Positions 1-8,949 are shown, counted from the stretch's first letter. The stretch: DNA of 64,000 nt from Roseobacter litoralis Och 149 (GCF_000154785.2 NC_015730.1:2914001-2978000), one strand, 5' to 3'. The notes: generated by a model not told the origin, from the letters alone. Numbers and translations are program-made.

Positions 1-886
1 ATTGACTGAGATATGTGGGCAGGGTGTCCAGCCCCTCCGCGCGCAAGAGCGTCAGGAAATGGTCATCGTCACGAAGCGAGCGAAACGCTTCCACGACGAA
101 CATCAGGCGGCCCTGCGTCAGCTCAGCTTTCTTGATGAGCACCTTCTGGCGCTCCGCCTCCTGTTGATAGGCACTCACAAGCGCGTCGCTGGTCAGGGGG
201 CGCTTAGCGCCGTCGCTTCTGCCATAGCGATTGCGATGGAGGTGCGGACCCTGTGCGTCGCGCTGCTGGATGAGCCGACGCACGGCGGCCAGCTTCTTGC
301 CGCGCAGTTTTTTCTGGGTGTAGGCATCCATCAGAGCGCGCTGTCCGCCCTCGGCATCTGTCTTTGAAATGTCGATGGCAAGGTTCAGCGGCAAAAGGCC
401 GGTTTCCACAGCCGAGACCAGCCGTTCTTCCCCGCGCTCCAGAAGCCCCGCGATCATGCCGACATAGTCTGGTGTGACGCCGATCTTGTTTGCGATCTGG
501 CGATCATTGTAGCCGCGTTTGCGCAGGTTGCCGATCTCACGCATCAGGTCGATCGGGCTGTGCTGGCGGCGTGCACAGTTCTCCACCAGGCTCATGACCA
601 GGCAGTCGCTCTCGTCGGCGTCGATGATGATGGCAGGGATGGCATCCTGCCGAAGCTCGATGAACGCCTCGAGCCGACCCTGACCACAGACGAGGTCATA
701 TTCCGCTGGATCTTTACCGGCGCGCTGCGCCACCGTGATAGGTCGCTTCAGGCCGATCTTTGCGATGTTTTCGACCATTTCCTCGAAGGTGCGCCGGTTG
801 CGCACACGGGGATTGAGAATACGAATTCGGTCGGTGGGGATGAGAGTGACCTGTTTTTGGGTAATGTCCTGGGCGTCGTCTGGCAT
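1..886 (-). CDS. ParB/RepB-like partition protein, 3' end outside window
   Basis: The start is an ATG at 886-884 and the frame stays open to the window edge, so about 295 residues are visible and the C-terminus is missing. The N-terminal 100 residues look like a ParB nuclease-like domain, with the CGQGRLEA stretch near residues 67-74 and ENCARR near 102-107, both typical of ParB/Spo0J. A helix-turn-helix follows near residues 125-150 (NDRQIANKIGVTPDYV). The remainder resembles the RepB C-terminal type. The start overlaps the stop of the upstream serine recombinase by one base (TGATG), which implies translational coupling. In this setting, without an adjacent ParA in view, it may serve an integrated element, for example in site recognition, and not true plasmid partition. 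That role is an inference. Confidence 0.85.
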   Translation of the reverse strand, partial: MPDDAQDITQKQVTLIPTDRIRILNPRVRNRRTFEEMVENIAKIGLKRPITVAQRAGKDPAEYDLVCGQGRLEAFIELRQDAIPAIIIDADESDCLVMSLVENCARRQHSPIDLMREIGNLRKRGYNDRQIANKIGVTPDYVGMIAGLLERGEERLVSAVETGLLPLNLAIDISKTDAEGGQRALMDAYTQKKLRGKKLAAVRRLIQQRDAQGPHLHRNRYGRSDGAKRPLTSDALVSAYQQEAERQKVLIKKAELTQGRLMFVVEAFRSLRDDDHFLTLLRAEGLDTLPTYLSQ

Positions 887-2460
887 CAGGCGGCCTCCGT
901 GATCCGGGCCCGGCCAGCGAGCGCATAAAAATAGTCGAGCGTGTCGAAGCGGTAGGCGTCCAGCGACAGCCCGTTCTGCTCGGCCAGCCTCAGTCTGGCC
1001 ATGGTCATATCGATGCTCGGCAGCAGGTAATAATCGCGTGGCGCTTCGTTCAATTCGTCCATCCGCACGGCAATCGTGATGTCGGGCACCAAGCCGGCAT
1101 CGAGGCGGATGCGCCATCGCAGGGAACCGCCCTGCGTTTCGAAACACCGGGCAAGCACCACCGACGTCGTGAACTCGTCATTGATGCGGATCAGGTCCGT
1201 GTCCGGATCCTGCACAGCCCGTCCTCCACGTTCAGTGACACCGTCGAGGATCCGGGCCACGATGCCGGGGTGGGCCTGCCGCAAGGCCCGGTTGATCGCG
1301 ACGTAGCGATAATCGCGCTCCGGCTCGTATCCGATCATCTGGTAGGCGCGCAAAAGGCTGCCGAAGCGGTGCCGGAAGGCGCCGGACGAAGGCAGGTTGT
1401 CCTCTTCATCGATGATCAGTCCGGACAGAACGCCTTTCTGCTTCAGCACGCCGCGCAGGGCTTCGAGCAATTCTTCATCCGTGAAATGCTGGCTGCGCGC
1501 GTCAACGATTTCGCGTGCGCGCAGGAACAGCGCTTTATCCACAATGGCAGGGTAGACACCCTCGGCCCGGATCCACATCTCGCGTGGATTCACCACCCGG
1601 CGTTGCTTCAGCTTGTAAGAAACCTTGTTGTAGACATTGTTACCGATGTATTTTTCGTTGGTCAGGATCTGGTGCACCGATGCTCGGGACCATGGCCGCT
1701 CCAGATCCGTCAGATGCCCCTCTGCATTCAAGGCGTCCGCAATCTCACGCTCCGAGCAGCCATCCTCAACGAACATCCGGTACATGCTGCGCACGACATC
1801 CTGTTCCTGCTCAGGGCCTGGAACAAGGACAACACGGTCGGTCTGAAGGCTCTTCTGTTCACCGCGGCACAATTCGCCTTTTGGGTTGCCGTGTTCGTCG
1901 ATCAGCACCCGGCGCAGGCCGTATCCGGGAGCGCCGCCCTGGCGGTAACCAAGCTCCACCAGACGGCATTGCCCCGCGAATACCTTCACGGATAGTTCCC
2001 GGCTGTATTCGCCCGCCATGACCCGCTTGACGGTTTTTAGCAGGTTGGAGCCGATGCTGCCGTCGTTTTCGAACTGCTCGCCACAATAGTGAACGCGGAT
2101 CCCGGCGCGAGAGCAGACATGCTCGTGATACGCCCCTTCATCGGCATCCTGAAACCGACCCCAGCGGCTGACGTCATAGACCAGAATGGCCTTGAAATCC
2201 GCTTGGCCGGTTCTGACCTCGGCCATCAGGTTCTGCAGCGCCTCGCGGCCATCCAGCCGCAACCCGGACCGACCGGAGTCCTCGAACACGCGCAGGATAT
2301 GCAACCCCCGGGCGGTGGCGTAATTCCGGATGGTGTCGAGCTGGTTCTCGGTGGAGTACTTCTGGTGATCGGTCGACATCCGCACATAGGCGACGGCCGG
2401 CACATCCGTTTCAGGCGGCTCGTCGCTCTTGTCGGAGTGGGCCGCCCATCGACCAGTCAC
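886..2460 (-). CDS. Large serine recombinase (resolvase/invertase family)
   Basis: A 524-residue protein with an N-terminal resolvase domain (about residues 20-165). The catalytic serine is probably Ser29 in YVRMS, and the DVSRWGRF motif follows near residue 95. The middle part (about 180-310) reads as a recombinase domain, with PGYGLRRVLID and NEKYIGNNVYNK. I see no cysteine zinc ribbon. Such enzymes cut and rejoin DNA through a phosphoserine link and usually mobilise integrative elements. Translation probably starts at a GTG at 2460, because GAGGAG lies about eight bases upstream on the minus strand and no in-frame ATG is as well placed. It forms an operon with the downstream ParB/RepB-like gene and is divergent from the small DNA-binding gene at 2554. 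Confidence 0.9.
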   Translation of the reverse strand: MTGRWAAHSDKSDEPPETDVPAVAYVRMSTDHQKYSTENQLDTIRNYATARGLHILRVFEDSGRSGLRLDGREALQNLMAEVRTGQADFKAILVYDVSRWGRFQDADEGAYHEHVCSRAGIRVHYCGEQFENDGSIGSNLLKTVKRVMAGEYSRELSVKVFAGQCRLVELGYRQGGAPGYGLRRVLIDEHGNPKGELCRGEQKSLQTDRVVLVPGPEQEQDVVRSMYRMFVEDGCSEREIADALNAEGHLTDLERPWSRASVHQILTNEKYIGNNVYNKVSYKLKQRRVVNPREMWIRAEGVYPAIVDKALFLRAREIVDARSQHFTDEELLEALRGVLKQKGVLSGLIIDEEDNLPSSGAFRHRFGSLLRAYQMIGYEPERDYRYVAINRALRQAHPGIVARILDGVTERGGRAVQDPDTDLIRINDEFTTSVVLARCFETQGGSLRWRIRLDAGLVPDITIAVRMDELNEAPRDYYLLPSIDMTMARLRLAEQNGLSLDAYRFDTLDYFYALAGRARITEAA

Positions 2461-2553
2461 ATGCTTATCTCCTCATTATTCCGGGCAAATCCATCGCTCC
2501 CTTCGGAATCAACGGTTGAATTCTTCGCATCATGTAATGCGAAGGAGTGTGGA
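2461..2553. promoter_or_regulatory. Divergent promoter region of the recombinase and HTH gene
   Basis: This 93-bp gap separates the minus-strand recombinase from the plus-strand helix-turn-helix gene, so both must start transcription here or within the neighbour. Good Shine-Dalgarno sequences sit at each edge (GAGGAG for the recombinase; GAAGGAG at 2541-2547 for the plus gene). I could not fix -35/-10 boxes with confidence. Autoregulation by the small DNA-binding protein is a reasonable guess from the layout only. Confidence 0.4.
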
Positions 2554-2952
2554 ATGTCGTTTCCGAAAAAGGGCAAGTTCTTTCCAAAAGAAAACGGATA
2601 TAATGGGACAGGCGGTCATCAGACGAATGGATGCTTTGTCGAAGAAATCGCATCGGCACTGAAGCGGTCGCTCGGCGACAGTCGGGCGGGTGTGAAGACC
2701 GTGGCGGCGTGGACGGGTGCCAATGAGAAGACGGTGAAGAACTGGTTCTCGGGAACCTACGGTCCGAGTGGGGCGCATCTGATTGCGCTGTCGCGGCACT
2801 CCGACGAGGTGCTGGGTACCTTCCTGGCCATGGCTGGGCGGGAAGATCTGATGGTGGCGATCAAGCTCGCGGCTGCCGAAGACGCGATTTCGGATCTGCT
2901 TGATGCCGTGCGTCAGCTTGGTGGTGACGGTCAAACTGACCAGGATAGTTGA
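2554..2952 (+). CDS. Small helix-turn-helix DNA-binding protein
   Basis: A 132-residue protein. The frame is open further upstream, but the start at 2554 is preferred because GAAGGAG lies directly upstream and the extra N-terminal sequence is antisense to the recombinase. Residues about 35-75 contain a probable helix-turn-helix (KTVAAWTGANEKTVKNWFSG), followed by GPSGAHLIALSRHSDEV. Proteins of this appearance often lie divergent to serine recombinases in alphaproteobacterial integrative elements; I state that from memory. Likely role: transcriptional control of the divergent recombinase-RepB operon. It could instead be a recombination directionality factor. Confidence 0.7.
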   Translation: MSFPKKGKFFPKENGYNGTGGHQTNGCFVEEIASALKRSLGDSRAGVKTVAAWTGANEKTVKNWFSGTYGPSGAHLIALSRHSDEVLGTFLAMAGREDLMVAIKLAAAEDAISDLLDAVRQLGGDGQTDQDS

Positions 2953-3450
2953 TTTGCAAGTGCAGGCCGGAGCGCATCTGTCAAAAACAGCGTAAAGCCC
3001 GCTTGGTCCATTTCACCAAAGGCCATTGGCGCCATAAAGGCAGCTGTTGGCTTCCCTGCTCATTGTAAAAATTTCACTGATAGCTGCGCGGAGTTTCCCT
3101 GCTATCTGACTTAGGGAATTCACGCGTAAGAATTTGTTTTCGTTTCAGAAATCAACGCAAAGAACCCGAGGATCGGCAAAATCAGCAGTTTTTCCCTGTA
3201 TTTTCCCTGATAACAGGGAATTTCGGCTCAGACTGGATAGCTTGGGACTGCCTGCACAGCCAACCACTTCCTTGAATGCAGACGGTGCGTGTGTCCGTTT
3301 GGATAGTGGCGTTGTTTCAGTGGGTTGCGGGATCGTGGCATTGGAGCAGACCGTTGTGTGGCATGGGTCAGGCCCTGAACTGCCCTGTCGTCTGGGATCG
3401 GCCTTTTCGCGGTCGCACTGTCCGTTTCAGCGATGCGTGAGAGTCGCGAT
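2953..3450. other. Gene-free remnant region with repeated TTCCCTG words
   Basis: No convincing gene. The short heptamer TTCCCTG recurs near 3052, 3091, 3190 and 3200, and inverted forms (AGGGAA) occur near 3112 and 3212. The longest frames here are low-quality shadows. The composition is more AT-rich than the flanking genes, which fits decayed mobile DNA. The repeated words are too irregular for a CRISPR array and too few to call plasmid iterons. Confidence 0.4.
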
Positions 3451-3521
3451 AAGATCGCGTTGGTCCTGCCAGTCGCCGGGCAGGCTGTTACGAGAGTGCT
3501 GTCGCAACCACCGTCGCGGCA

Positions 3522-4022
3522 ATGCCCGACGAGTTTCTGGATCGTGTTTTCCAAGGCACTGATGATCAGCAGAGGTACCGTAAACGGCAACTGGAGCACG
3601 TATCCCATCGGCGTTCAGTGCTGGACGACATTGAAATCGAGCGTTTGATAGCTTGGGGTCAGGCGCAGCCGGACCCACAGGTATGGCAGGTATTAGCCAA
3701 CGGGCTTTCAGTCTTCACCCCATCAGGAGACAGCGACCGGGTTAGATTGGCCGATGGCTGCATCCAGTTCCTGGAAGCCAGTCCTAACCCTGTCGACGTG
3801 CTCAACGGCTATGCAGAGCAAATTACTCCAAATGGCTGGTCCGGTAGTAGGGCAGATATCATGAAGCGAAACACGGACGCTCTTAGGGTACTTTTGGAAC
3901 ATGAAAATCAGGCCATTCATGAGGCAGCACGTCAGGTCATCGCTCAGGCCCGTACGTGGGAAACCCATGAACGGGCACGTGAAAAGGAGGCTGATGAAGC
4001 CAAGGAACGATCATTTGAATAA
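3522..4022 (+). CDS. Hypothetical protein, probably C-terminal remnant of a larger gene
   Basis: A 166-residue frame, open back to about 3453 without a strong ribosome-binding site, so the ATG at 3522 may be internal to a broken gene. The translation is acidic and helical, with a WSGSRADI stretch near residues 108-115, then ALRVLLEHENQAIHEAARQVI, and a charged tail ending AKERSFE. The final 60 residues recall the HEAT-like ends of large predicted NTPase or defence proteins, but this is an impression, not a match. No family can be assigned. The gene ends about 120 bp before the first IS110 element, so truncation by mobile DNA is likely. Confidence 0.45.
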   Translation: MPDEFLDRVFQGTDDQQRYRKRQLEHVSHRRSVLDDIEIERLIAWGQAQPDPQVWQVLANGLSVFTPSGDSDRVRLADGCIQFLEASPNPVDVLNGYAEQITPNGWSGSRADIMKRNTDALRVLLEHENQAIHEAARQVIAQARTWETHERAREKEADEAKERSFE

Positions 4023-4142
4023 ACACTATTTTTCGACGCAAGAGGTGGTGGCGGAATGTCGAGAAATTGTTAATTTGGATCGTATTTCGCGTCAGATGGT
4101 CCGTTGGCCGTGGTCGAGCTGTCCTTCGATAGCGAAGGTCCT

Positions 4143-5484
4143 GTGTGGATAGCTCCTGCATAGCAAGACATATTTGAAGTAATTTCGCACTGGTCAGAAG
4201 CAGACGTGTGTCCGGCCTGTTTGCGCGGCACTCGTAGCCGCCGGCCCTGATGGTTTCCGCGACCAAGTCCCAAACGGCTTATCGAACAACAATGTGTCCT
4301 GGACATTCGACGGGGTGTCTTGGTTGGCGGGCTGACTGTGCGCCATCATTTCGTAGGTCTTGCTGTCTCGGGTGTTCCTTTTGTTAGGCTGTGTGAGGCC
4401 GGTAGTATTCGTTCTTGGTTAACACCGCCCAGACAATTCGAGCAGTCTTGTTTGCCATTGCAACGGTCGCCAGTCGAGCAGGTTTGCGCTCAAGAAGGCC
4501 GATAGCCCATGGATCGACGCGGTCAGGATTCACTTTCATTTGCCGCAATCTCGCTGTCATCCCGGTCACCAAAAGACGCCGAATGTATCGGTCACCCATT
4601 TTTGTGATCCGTCCTAATCGTTCTTTTCCGCCACTCGACATGTTCAGAGGTGTGAGCCCCAGCCACGCTGCAAATTGTCGACCATTCTTAAACTGTTTTG
4701 CGTCGCCGATAGTGGCAACAATGGCGGACGCGGTCACAGGGCCAACGCCTGGGATCGTGCGCAACAGCATAACGCGTTTGTCCAGTTTCGAATGAAGTCG
4801 CATGCGCATCTCGTACCAGCGGAACCGGAGATGCATAGCGACAAGTTGGTGGCTAAGTTGTTTCAGAACATCAATTGCGATTTGCGGAAGGGCGGGCTTT
4901 TCTCCCTCCAGAACACCTTTGGCGTATTTGACTGCGGCTCCGGTTCCTTGTGGAATGATGACACCAAACTCGGCGAGCAAACTGCGAAGCATGTTGCTGA
5001 GTTGTGTTCGTTGCCTGACGATCAAATCGCGCGCACAATGCAGGAACAAGACGGCCTGCTGTTCCTCGGATTTGGGCGCAACAAACCGCATCGTCGGGCG
5101 TGTCACCGCTTCACATATAGCTTCGGCATCATTCGCGTCAGATTTGCCGCGTTTGACATAGGGCTTCACATAATTGGCTGGGATCAAGCGAACATCGTGC
5201 CCAAGCTTGGTCAGTTCTCGCGCCCAATAGTGGCTGGACCCGCATGCCTCCATGCCGATCAAACAGGGCTCCAGATTGATGAAGAACTGCATGAGTTGTG
5301 CGCGCCGGATCGCTCGATTGAAGACAACCTCCCCATCCTCAGTAATTCCGTGAACCTGAAAAACATGTTTGGCCAGATCGATACCGATTGTTGTAACTTG
5401 CATTGGGTAGCTCCTTTCATAGCAGTGATAGACAACTGCAGTATGGCGCATTGCGACGCCGGGTGGAGCAGGAGCTATCCACAC
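4143..5484 (-). mobile_element. IS110 family (IS1111-type) insertion sequence, copy 1
   Basis: The element is 1342 bp between 17-bp inverted repeats: GTGTGGATAGCTCCTGC at 4143-4159 and its reverse complement at 5468-5484. Short inverted ends of this kind are typical of the IS1111 subgroup of IS110. The sequence shared with copy 2 runs a little further, 4140-5492, and I found a single base difference across it (a silent change in the transposase). Near-identity means recent transposition or gene conversion. No target duplication was seen, as expected for this family. A perfect hairpin, CCTTCG-ATAG-CGAAGG, lies at 4123-4138 directly outside the left end. Confidence 0.9.
4384..5403 (-). CDS. IS110 family transposase, copy 1
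   Basis: A 339-residue DEDD transposase. The start is the ATG at 5403 (protein begins MQVTTIGIDLAKH), with AAAGGAG just upstream; a longer frame to 5487 has no such signal. Acidic residues fitting the RuvC-like fold are Asp9 in GIDLAKH, the Glu in GMEACG, and the DANDAEA cluster near residue 98. The C-terminal Transposase_20 region begins at RTIPGVGPVTASAI and contains the TPLNMSSGGKERLGR segment that holds the conserved serine. The frame is intact, so the element may be active. It catalyses movement of its own IS by a site-specific-like mechanism. Confidence 0.95.
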   Translation of the reverse strand: MQVTTIGIDLAKHVFQVHGITEDGEVVFNRAIRRAQLMQFFINLEPCLIGMEACGSSHYWARELTKLGHDVRLIPANYVKPYVKRGKSDANDAEAICEAVTRPTMRFVAPKSEEQQAVLFLHCARDLIVRQRTQLSNMLRSLLAEFGVIIPQGTGAAVKYAKGVLEGEKPALPQIAIDVLKQLSHQLVAMHLRFRWYEMRMRLHSKLDKRVMLLRTIPGVGPVTASAIVATIGDAKQFKNGRQFAAWLGLTPLNMSSGGKERLGRITKMGDRYIRRLLVTGMTARLRQMKVNPDRVDPWAIGLLERKPARLATVAMANKTARIVWAVLTKNEYYRPHTA

Positions 5485-5640
5485 CATCCGCTATGATGAG
5501 CTGCACTGCAGCATGTCAACTTCGCGTCTAATGACCGCAAAGGGCCGCTCCTAACCATGGTTCCAGCGTCATCGCGTCAGCTGATGCTGCGCCGCAACAG
5601 GCTTGGGCCGCAACCAAACCAGTCATGCTGCAAACGGGCG

Positions 5641-7842
5641 CTAGCTGTCCGCACGGCCCGGTTTCTTTGTATCAACGGACCACTGAGCGCCGGCCAGCAC
5701 GGCGAGGGTTAACACAGCCGCGAGACCAAAGACTGTGCCCCACGGCGTTTCGCTCCCTAAGCCCGATCCTGTCAAAAAGCCAAACACCAGCCCTGAGGAC
5801 AACAGGCACAGAGCCGGAAATAAAACCCAGTCACGCATCGAGACGACGCTTTTGTAGTTCAGCGAGGCGCAAAGGGTTATGCGCGCACATAGAACTGACC
5901 ACACGGCGGCGACAGACGCAAAAGGCCACGCGCCTTGGAACACGGAATGCGCCTCGGCGCTGCTGTTGCCCACGGTAACGTTAAACGCCAAACACAAACA
6001 CAGCACATAAACACCGATGATCAGAAAGGCTGTCGAGAATAAGAACGCAAAGAAGCCGTGTAGCAGGTTGAAACGGCCCATGGCCGATGTGTCTCGATTG
6101 GACGGTTCGGTGACAATAGCGCGATGGTTTTCAATTGCTACGCTTGCAAGCGCCGCGCCGTGCACGCAGCCGTAGACGATCGATCCTGCAATGAAGAGAG
6201 TTCCAAAAAGGAACCAGATCGCAAACTGAAACCCCTGATCGGGCTTCTGCGCAGCCATCGCAATCAGATAGAAAAAGTAGACGGCCAAAGGACCGGCGAT
6301 CAGCATAAGCGCTCGTTCAAACCGAAACCTCACATACCCAAGAGTAGGGTTAAGGCCGAAGGCTTGATAGAATTTGCGGTTTGGCGTAGTGTAAGCCGTG
6401 AGCCCGGCGCACACGATCACGCCAATGAAGCTGTTGCCCAGATTGACCAATGCGCGGTTGTCGGCCTCCATTTTCTCATCAAGTGCTTTCAGCCTGTCGA
6501 CGGAGACCGGAACCAGGGAGCTTTGGACCGCCGCCAGTTGTTTGCGCAGAGTTTCCAGCCGTGTTGTCAGCCGCTCATAATCAGCGTTCAGGCTTTGGCC
6601 CTCCGATCCGCCATGGTGCCCGGCAAATGCCGCCGGAGCCTCTTGCATCGCCTGCGCAGCTGTCGCCGAACGATAGATGCGTTTCAGCGAAGATTGGTCT
6701 ATTCTCGCTTGCAGCTCGTTGTATCGCCCGAGACGCGCGCCCAGGGAATTCAGCTCCGCCACGAGGGCAAGCGCTATATTGTCGAGCCGCGAGACCGGCA
6801 GGGCGCCTTTTTCCAGGATATCGACGGTCAGATTGGTATTCGCAGCGACACTGGCCCGCACATCCAGTGATTTGACGATGTCTTCGGTGTCGTTTGCACC
6901 AAGATGCGGAGCCGCGGCAATCGCCTCTTCGAGCTTGACCAAACCATCCAGGACCGACACCAGCCTGTCTTTGCACACCATCGCGGTCTTCTCGAAAGCT
7001 TCGACAGATTTTGCCATCCGTTCGAATTCTTGACCATTTCGACGCATGGCCTCAAATCCGACATGCTGCGGCAGCAGGCGCTTGATTTGCCAACACATGA
7101 AGGCCACGCGCGGCAACAGCTCCATGCGCTTGTCTGCCTGTTGGACACGATTGCTGTCGAACTCAAAATCGAAGTATGTCGGCGTTCTGGAGTCCTCTGC
7201 CTGTTGCTCCAAAAACAGTTCCAAATCATGGTCCGGAGGGCGATAGTCAAAGATTGTATGCTTCAGCTCCTGGTATATCCGTCGCGCTTCTTCTGGGATT
7301 AGCGCACGCCGCTGAAAGAAGCGCCGTAATTTGCCTTCCCAGACCGATCTGGCAAAGAGTACGGACATGGCGACACCGGCCATAAGGCCGCCACCTCCCA
7401 CTTGGAAATCGAAAAGAGCGCTCTGCCCCAGTATCAGCGCCAGCGCCTGCTGTAGTTCATTGGCAACCGCGGGAAAGAACACAACTATGAGAAATCCGAT
7501 TGCAACAAACAACCCGTAGAGGATCGACCACAGCCAAAACCGCAAGGATGTGGTGAACGCGCGCGTCTGAAGCAGCCGCTGTAGATCGTCGATCGTATCA
7601 CTGGGAAGGCCACTGCGTTGGCTGTCTCCCTTTTCCCCCGCTTCCGCCCATTGACCAAACTCACGGCCAAACCAAAGACCGACGCATACGGCCGCCACGA
7701 ACCTCAGTGCACTTTGCCAATCGGCTGCTTCATTGGCCGCGTCCGAGCCCATTTGGAACATCTGCACGCCGGTATCGGGTGCAGCTGCGAGGACGAGAAC
7801 CAATGCGACGAGGGCGGCAAGACTAGAAAATATCCAAACCAT
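5641..7842 (-). CDS. Large multi-pass membrane protein of unknown function
   Basis: A 733-residue protein I do not recognise. Membrane segments appear near residues 4-20, 45-60, 105-130 and 150-165, then a long soluble part (about 170-465) with coiled-coil character near 395-460 (NADYERLTTRLETLRKQL), then about seven further hydrophobic segments to residue 722. The soluble part holds no nucleotide-binding or catalytic motif that I can see. The layout, a soluble coiled-coil module between two membrane bundles, suggests a sensor, channel or scaffold. It starts at an ATG at 7842 in an AT-rich gap and is divergent from the binding-protein gene at 7900, which points to joint regulation. It lies inside the segment bracketed by the two IS110 copies. 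Confidence 0.75.
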   Translation of the reverse strand: MVWIFSSLAALVALVLVLAAAPDTGVQMFQMGSDAANEAADWQSALRFVAAVCVGLWFGREFGQWAEAGEKGDSQRSGLPSDTIDDLQRLLQTRAFTTSLRFWLWSILYGLFVAIGFLIVVFFPAVANELQQALALILGQSALFDFQVGGGGLMAGVAMSVLFARSVWEGKLRRFFQRRALIPEEARRIYQELKHTIFDYRPPDHDLELFLEQQAEDSRTPTYFDFEFDSNRVQQADKRMELLPRVAFMCWQIKRLLPQHVGFEAMRRNGQEFERMAKSVEAFEKTAMVCKDRLVSVLDGLVKLEEAIAAAPHLGANDTEDIVKSLDVRASVAANTNLTVDILEKGALPVSRLDNIALALVAELNSLGARLGRYNELQARIDQSSLKRIYRSATAAQAMQEAPAAFAGHHGGSEGQSLNADYERLTTRLETLRKQLAAVQSSLVPVSVDRLKALDEKMEADNRALVNLGNSFIGVIVCAGLTAYTTPNRKFYQAFGLNPTLGYVRFRFERALMLIAGPLAVYFFYLIAMAAQKPDQGFQFAIWFLFGTLFIAGSIVYGCVHGAALASVAIENHRAIVTEPSNRDTSAMGRFNLLHGFFAFLFSTAFLIIGVYVLCLCLAFNVTVGNSSAEAHSVFQGAWPFASVAAVWSVLCARITLCASLNYKSVVSMRDWVLFPALCLLSSGLVFGFLTGSGLGSETPWGTVFGLAAVLTLAVLAGAQWSVDTKKPGRADS

Positions 7843-7899
7843 TGTCTCTAAAATACGCTATAATTAAAAATTGAAATATTTATCATAATACACGTATGG
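7843..7899. promoter_or_regulatory. AT-rich divergent promoter region
   Basis: This 57-bp gap is strongly AT-rich compared with both neighbours. A perfect TATAAT lies at 7859-7864 on the plus strand, well placed for the gene at 7900, but no good -35 box is seen at normal spacing. The same short gap must also serve the 733-residue membrane protein on the minus strand. Confidence 0.45.
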
Positions 7900-8949
7900 A
7901 TGGATTCGTTAATGAATTTCTTTAAACCAGCGTCTCTGCTCGTCCTTTGGTCGGTCGCGACTACCCCTATCGGAGGCGGAGTCCACGCTCAGGCTGTCGA
8001 AACAGGCGACTATTGCGGCACCACAATTCGGGTTGGCGTACGCGACGACGCTCCACCATTTTCATTCAGTCCTTCGGCCCTGCTTGTCAGCCCCGACAGC
8101 GACCCGACGGCGCAGAGCTGCGGCCCGACGACGCCTAACTTTCCACAGCACGCAGGTTTCACAGTTGCCTTGTGCGACGCATTCTTGGCGCACTTGAACG
8201 AAAGCTGCACCGCACGCGGCGCGGAGACTGTCGAGGTCGATGTGGTAAGCCTTACGGCCTCAGAACGCGTCGCGTCGCTTTTGGGAACCTCTGACAAGGA
8301 GATCGATCTGCTGTGCGGCGCAACCACTGCAACGGTTTGGATGTCTGGCAGGCTGCCGCACTCGCTTAATACCTTTGTCACGCCCTCTCGGGCCATGACG
8401 CCCGAGCGGTTTGGTGTCGGAGAGAGCGCACAGTGTCGGATCGGTGTGGTGGGAGGCACGACGTCGAGCCAAAAACGCGCGGATGATACCATGTTACCGG
8501 GTTGGGACCGTTTTGTTTCGTCCAACGCCTTTTGCGGCACCGTGGGGGAGGCACCGCTCGTTGAACATGAGTACAAAGACTATCCCGAGGCGCTCGCCGA
8601 TCTTCTGAGCGATGCAAAGGCACCAAAGAGCGACCTGTTGATTGCTGACCATCATATCTTGAGATGGTACCAAGAAAACCTGTCATCGCTCAAGATTCAG
8701 CAATCCGATACGTTGAGCGCGCCGCTGGTCGGTCAACGGTCTTTCACCTTGGAGCCCTATGCGATTTTTGGAGGGCATGATGATCAGCCGCTCGTGGCCG
8801 AGCTCAACCTGTATCTCGCCGAACAGCAGCGCGACGGTCGCTTTGAGGAACATGTCGCCAATTGCTTCGGACGTCGGATTGACGAAAGCCTCCTTCGATT
8901 GCTGGAAATCCAGAAGCGCACGCCCTTGGGGGACCCGGCAGCGGAGTAG
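7900..8949 (+). CDS. Periplasmic solute-binding-like protein (SBP family 3 type)
   Basis: A 349-residue protein with a signal peptide (hydrophobic stretch about residues 9-30, ending at VHA-QAV). After it, CGTTIRVGVRDDAPPFSF and GFTVALCDAFLAHL read like the opening of an extracellular amino-acid-binding (family 3) protein. Seven or more cysteines in the mature part (for example TAQSC, ALCDAF, NESC, DLLCG, QCRIG, NAFCG, NCFG) are unusual for that family and suggest disulphides. No permease or ATPase gene is adjacent, so it is unlikely to be a classic ABC transporter component; ligand sensing with the divergent 733-residue membrane protein is an inference. ATG at 7912 is an alternative start. 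Confidence 0.7.
   Translation: MDSLMNFFKPASLLVLWSVATTPIGGGVHAQAVETGDYCGTTIRVGVRDDAPPFSFSPSALLVSPDSDPTAQSCGPTTPNFPQHAGFTVALCDAFLAHLNESCTARGAETVEVDVVSLTASERVASLLGTSDKEIDLLCGATTATVWMSGRLPHSLNTFVTPSRAMTPERFGVGESAQCRIGVVGGTTSSQKRADDTMLPGWDRFVSSNAFCGTVGEAPLVEHEYKDYPEALADLLSDAKAPKSDLLIADHHILRWYQENLSSLKIQQSDTLSAPLVGQRSFTLEPYAIFGGHDDQPLVAELNLYLAEQQRDGRFEEHVANCFGRRIDESLLRLLEIQKRTPLGDPAAE

Noticed and set aside
2089..2553. N-terminal extension of the HTH gene back to 2089
   Set aside because: The extension is antisense to the recombinase; a good ribosome-binding site supports the start at 2554.
3040..3230. Recurring TTCCCTG words as iterons or a CRISPR
   Set aside because: Spacing is irregular, the units are only seven bases, and there are too few copies.
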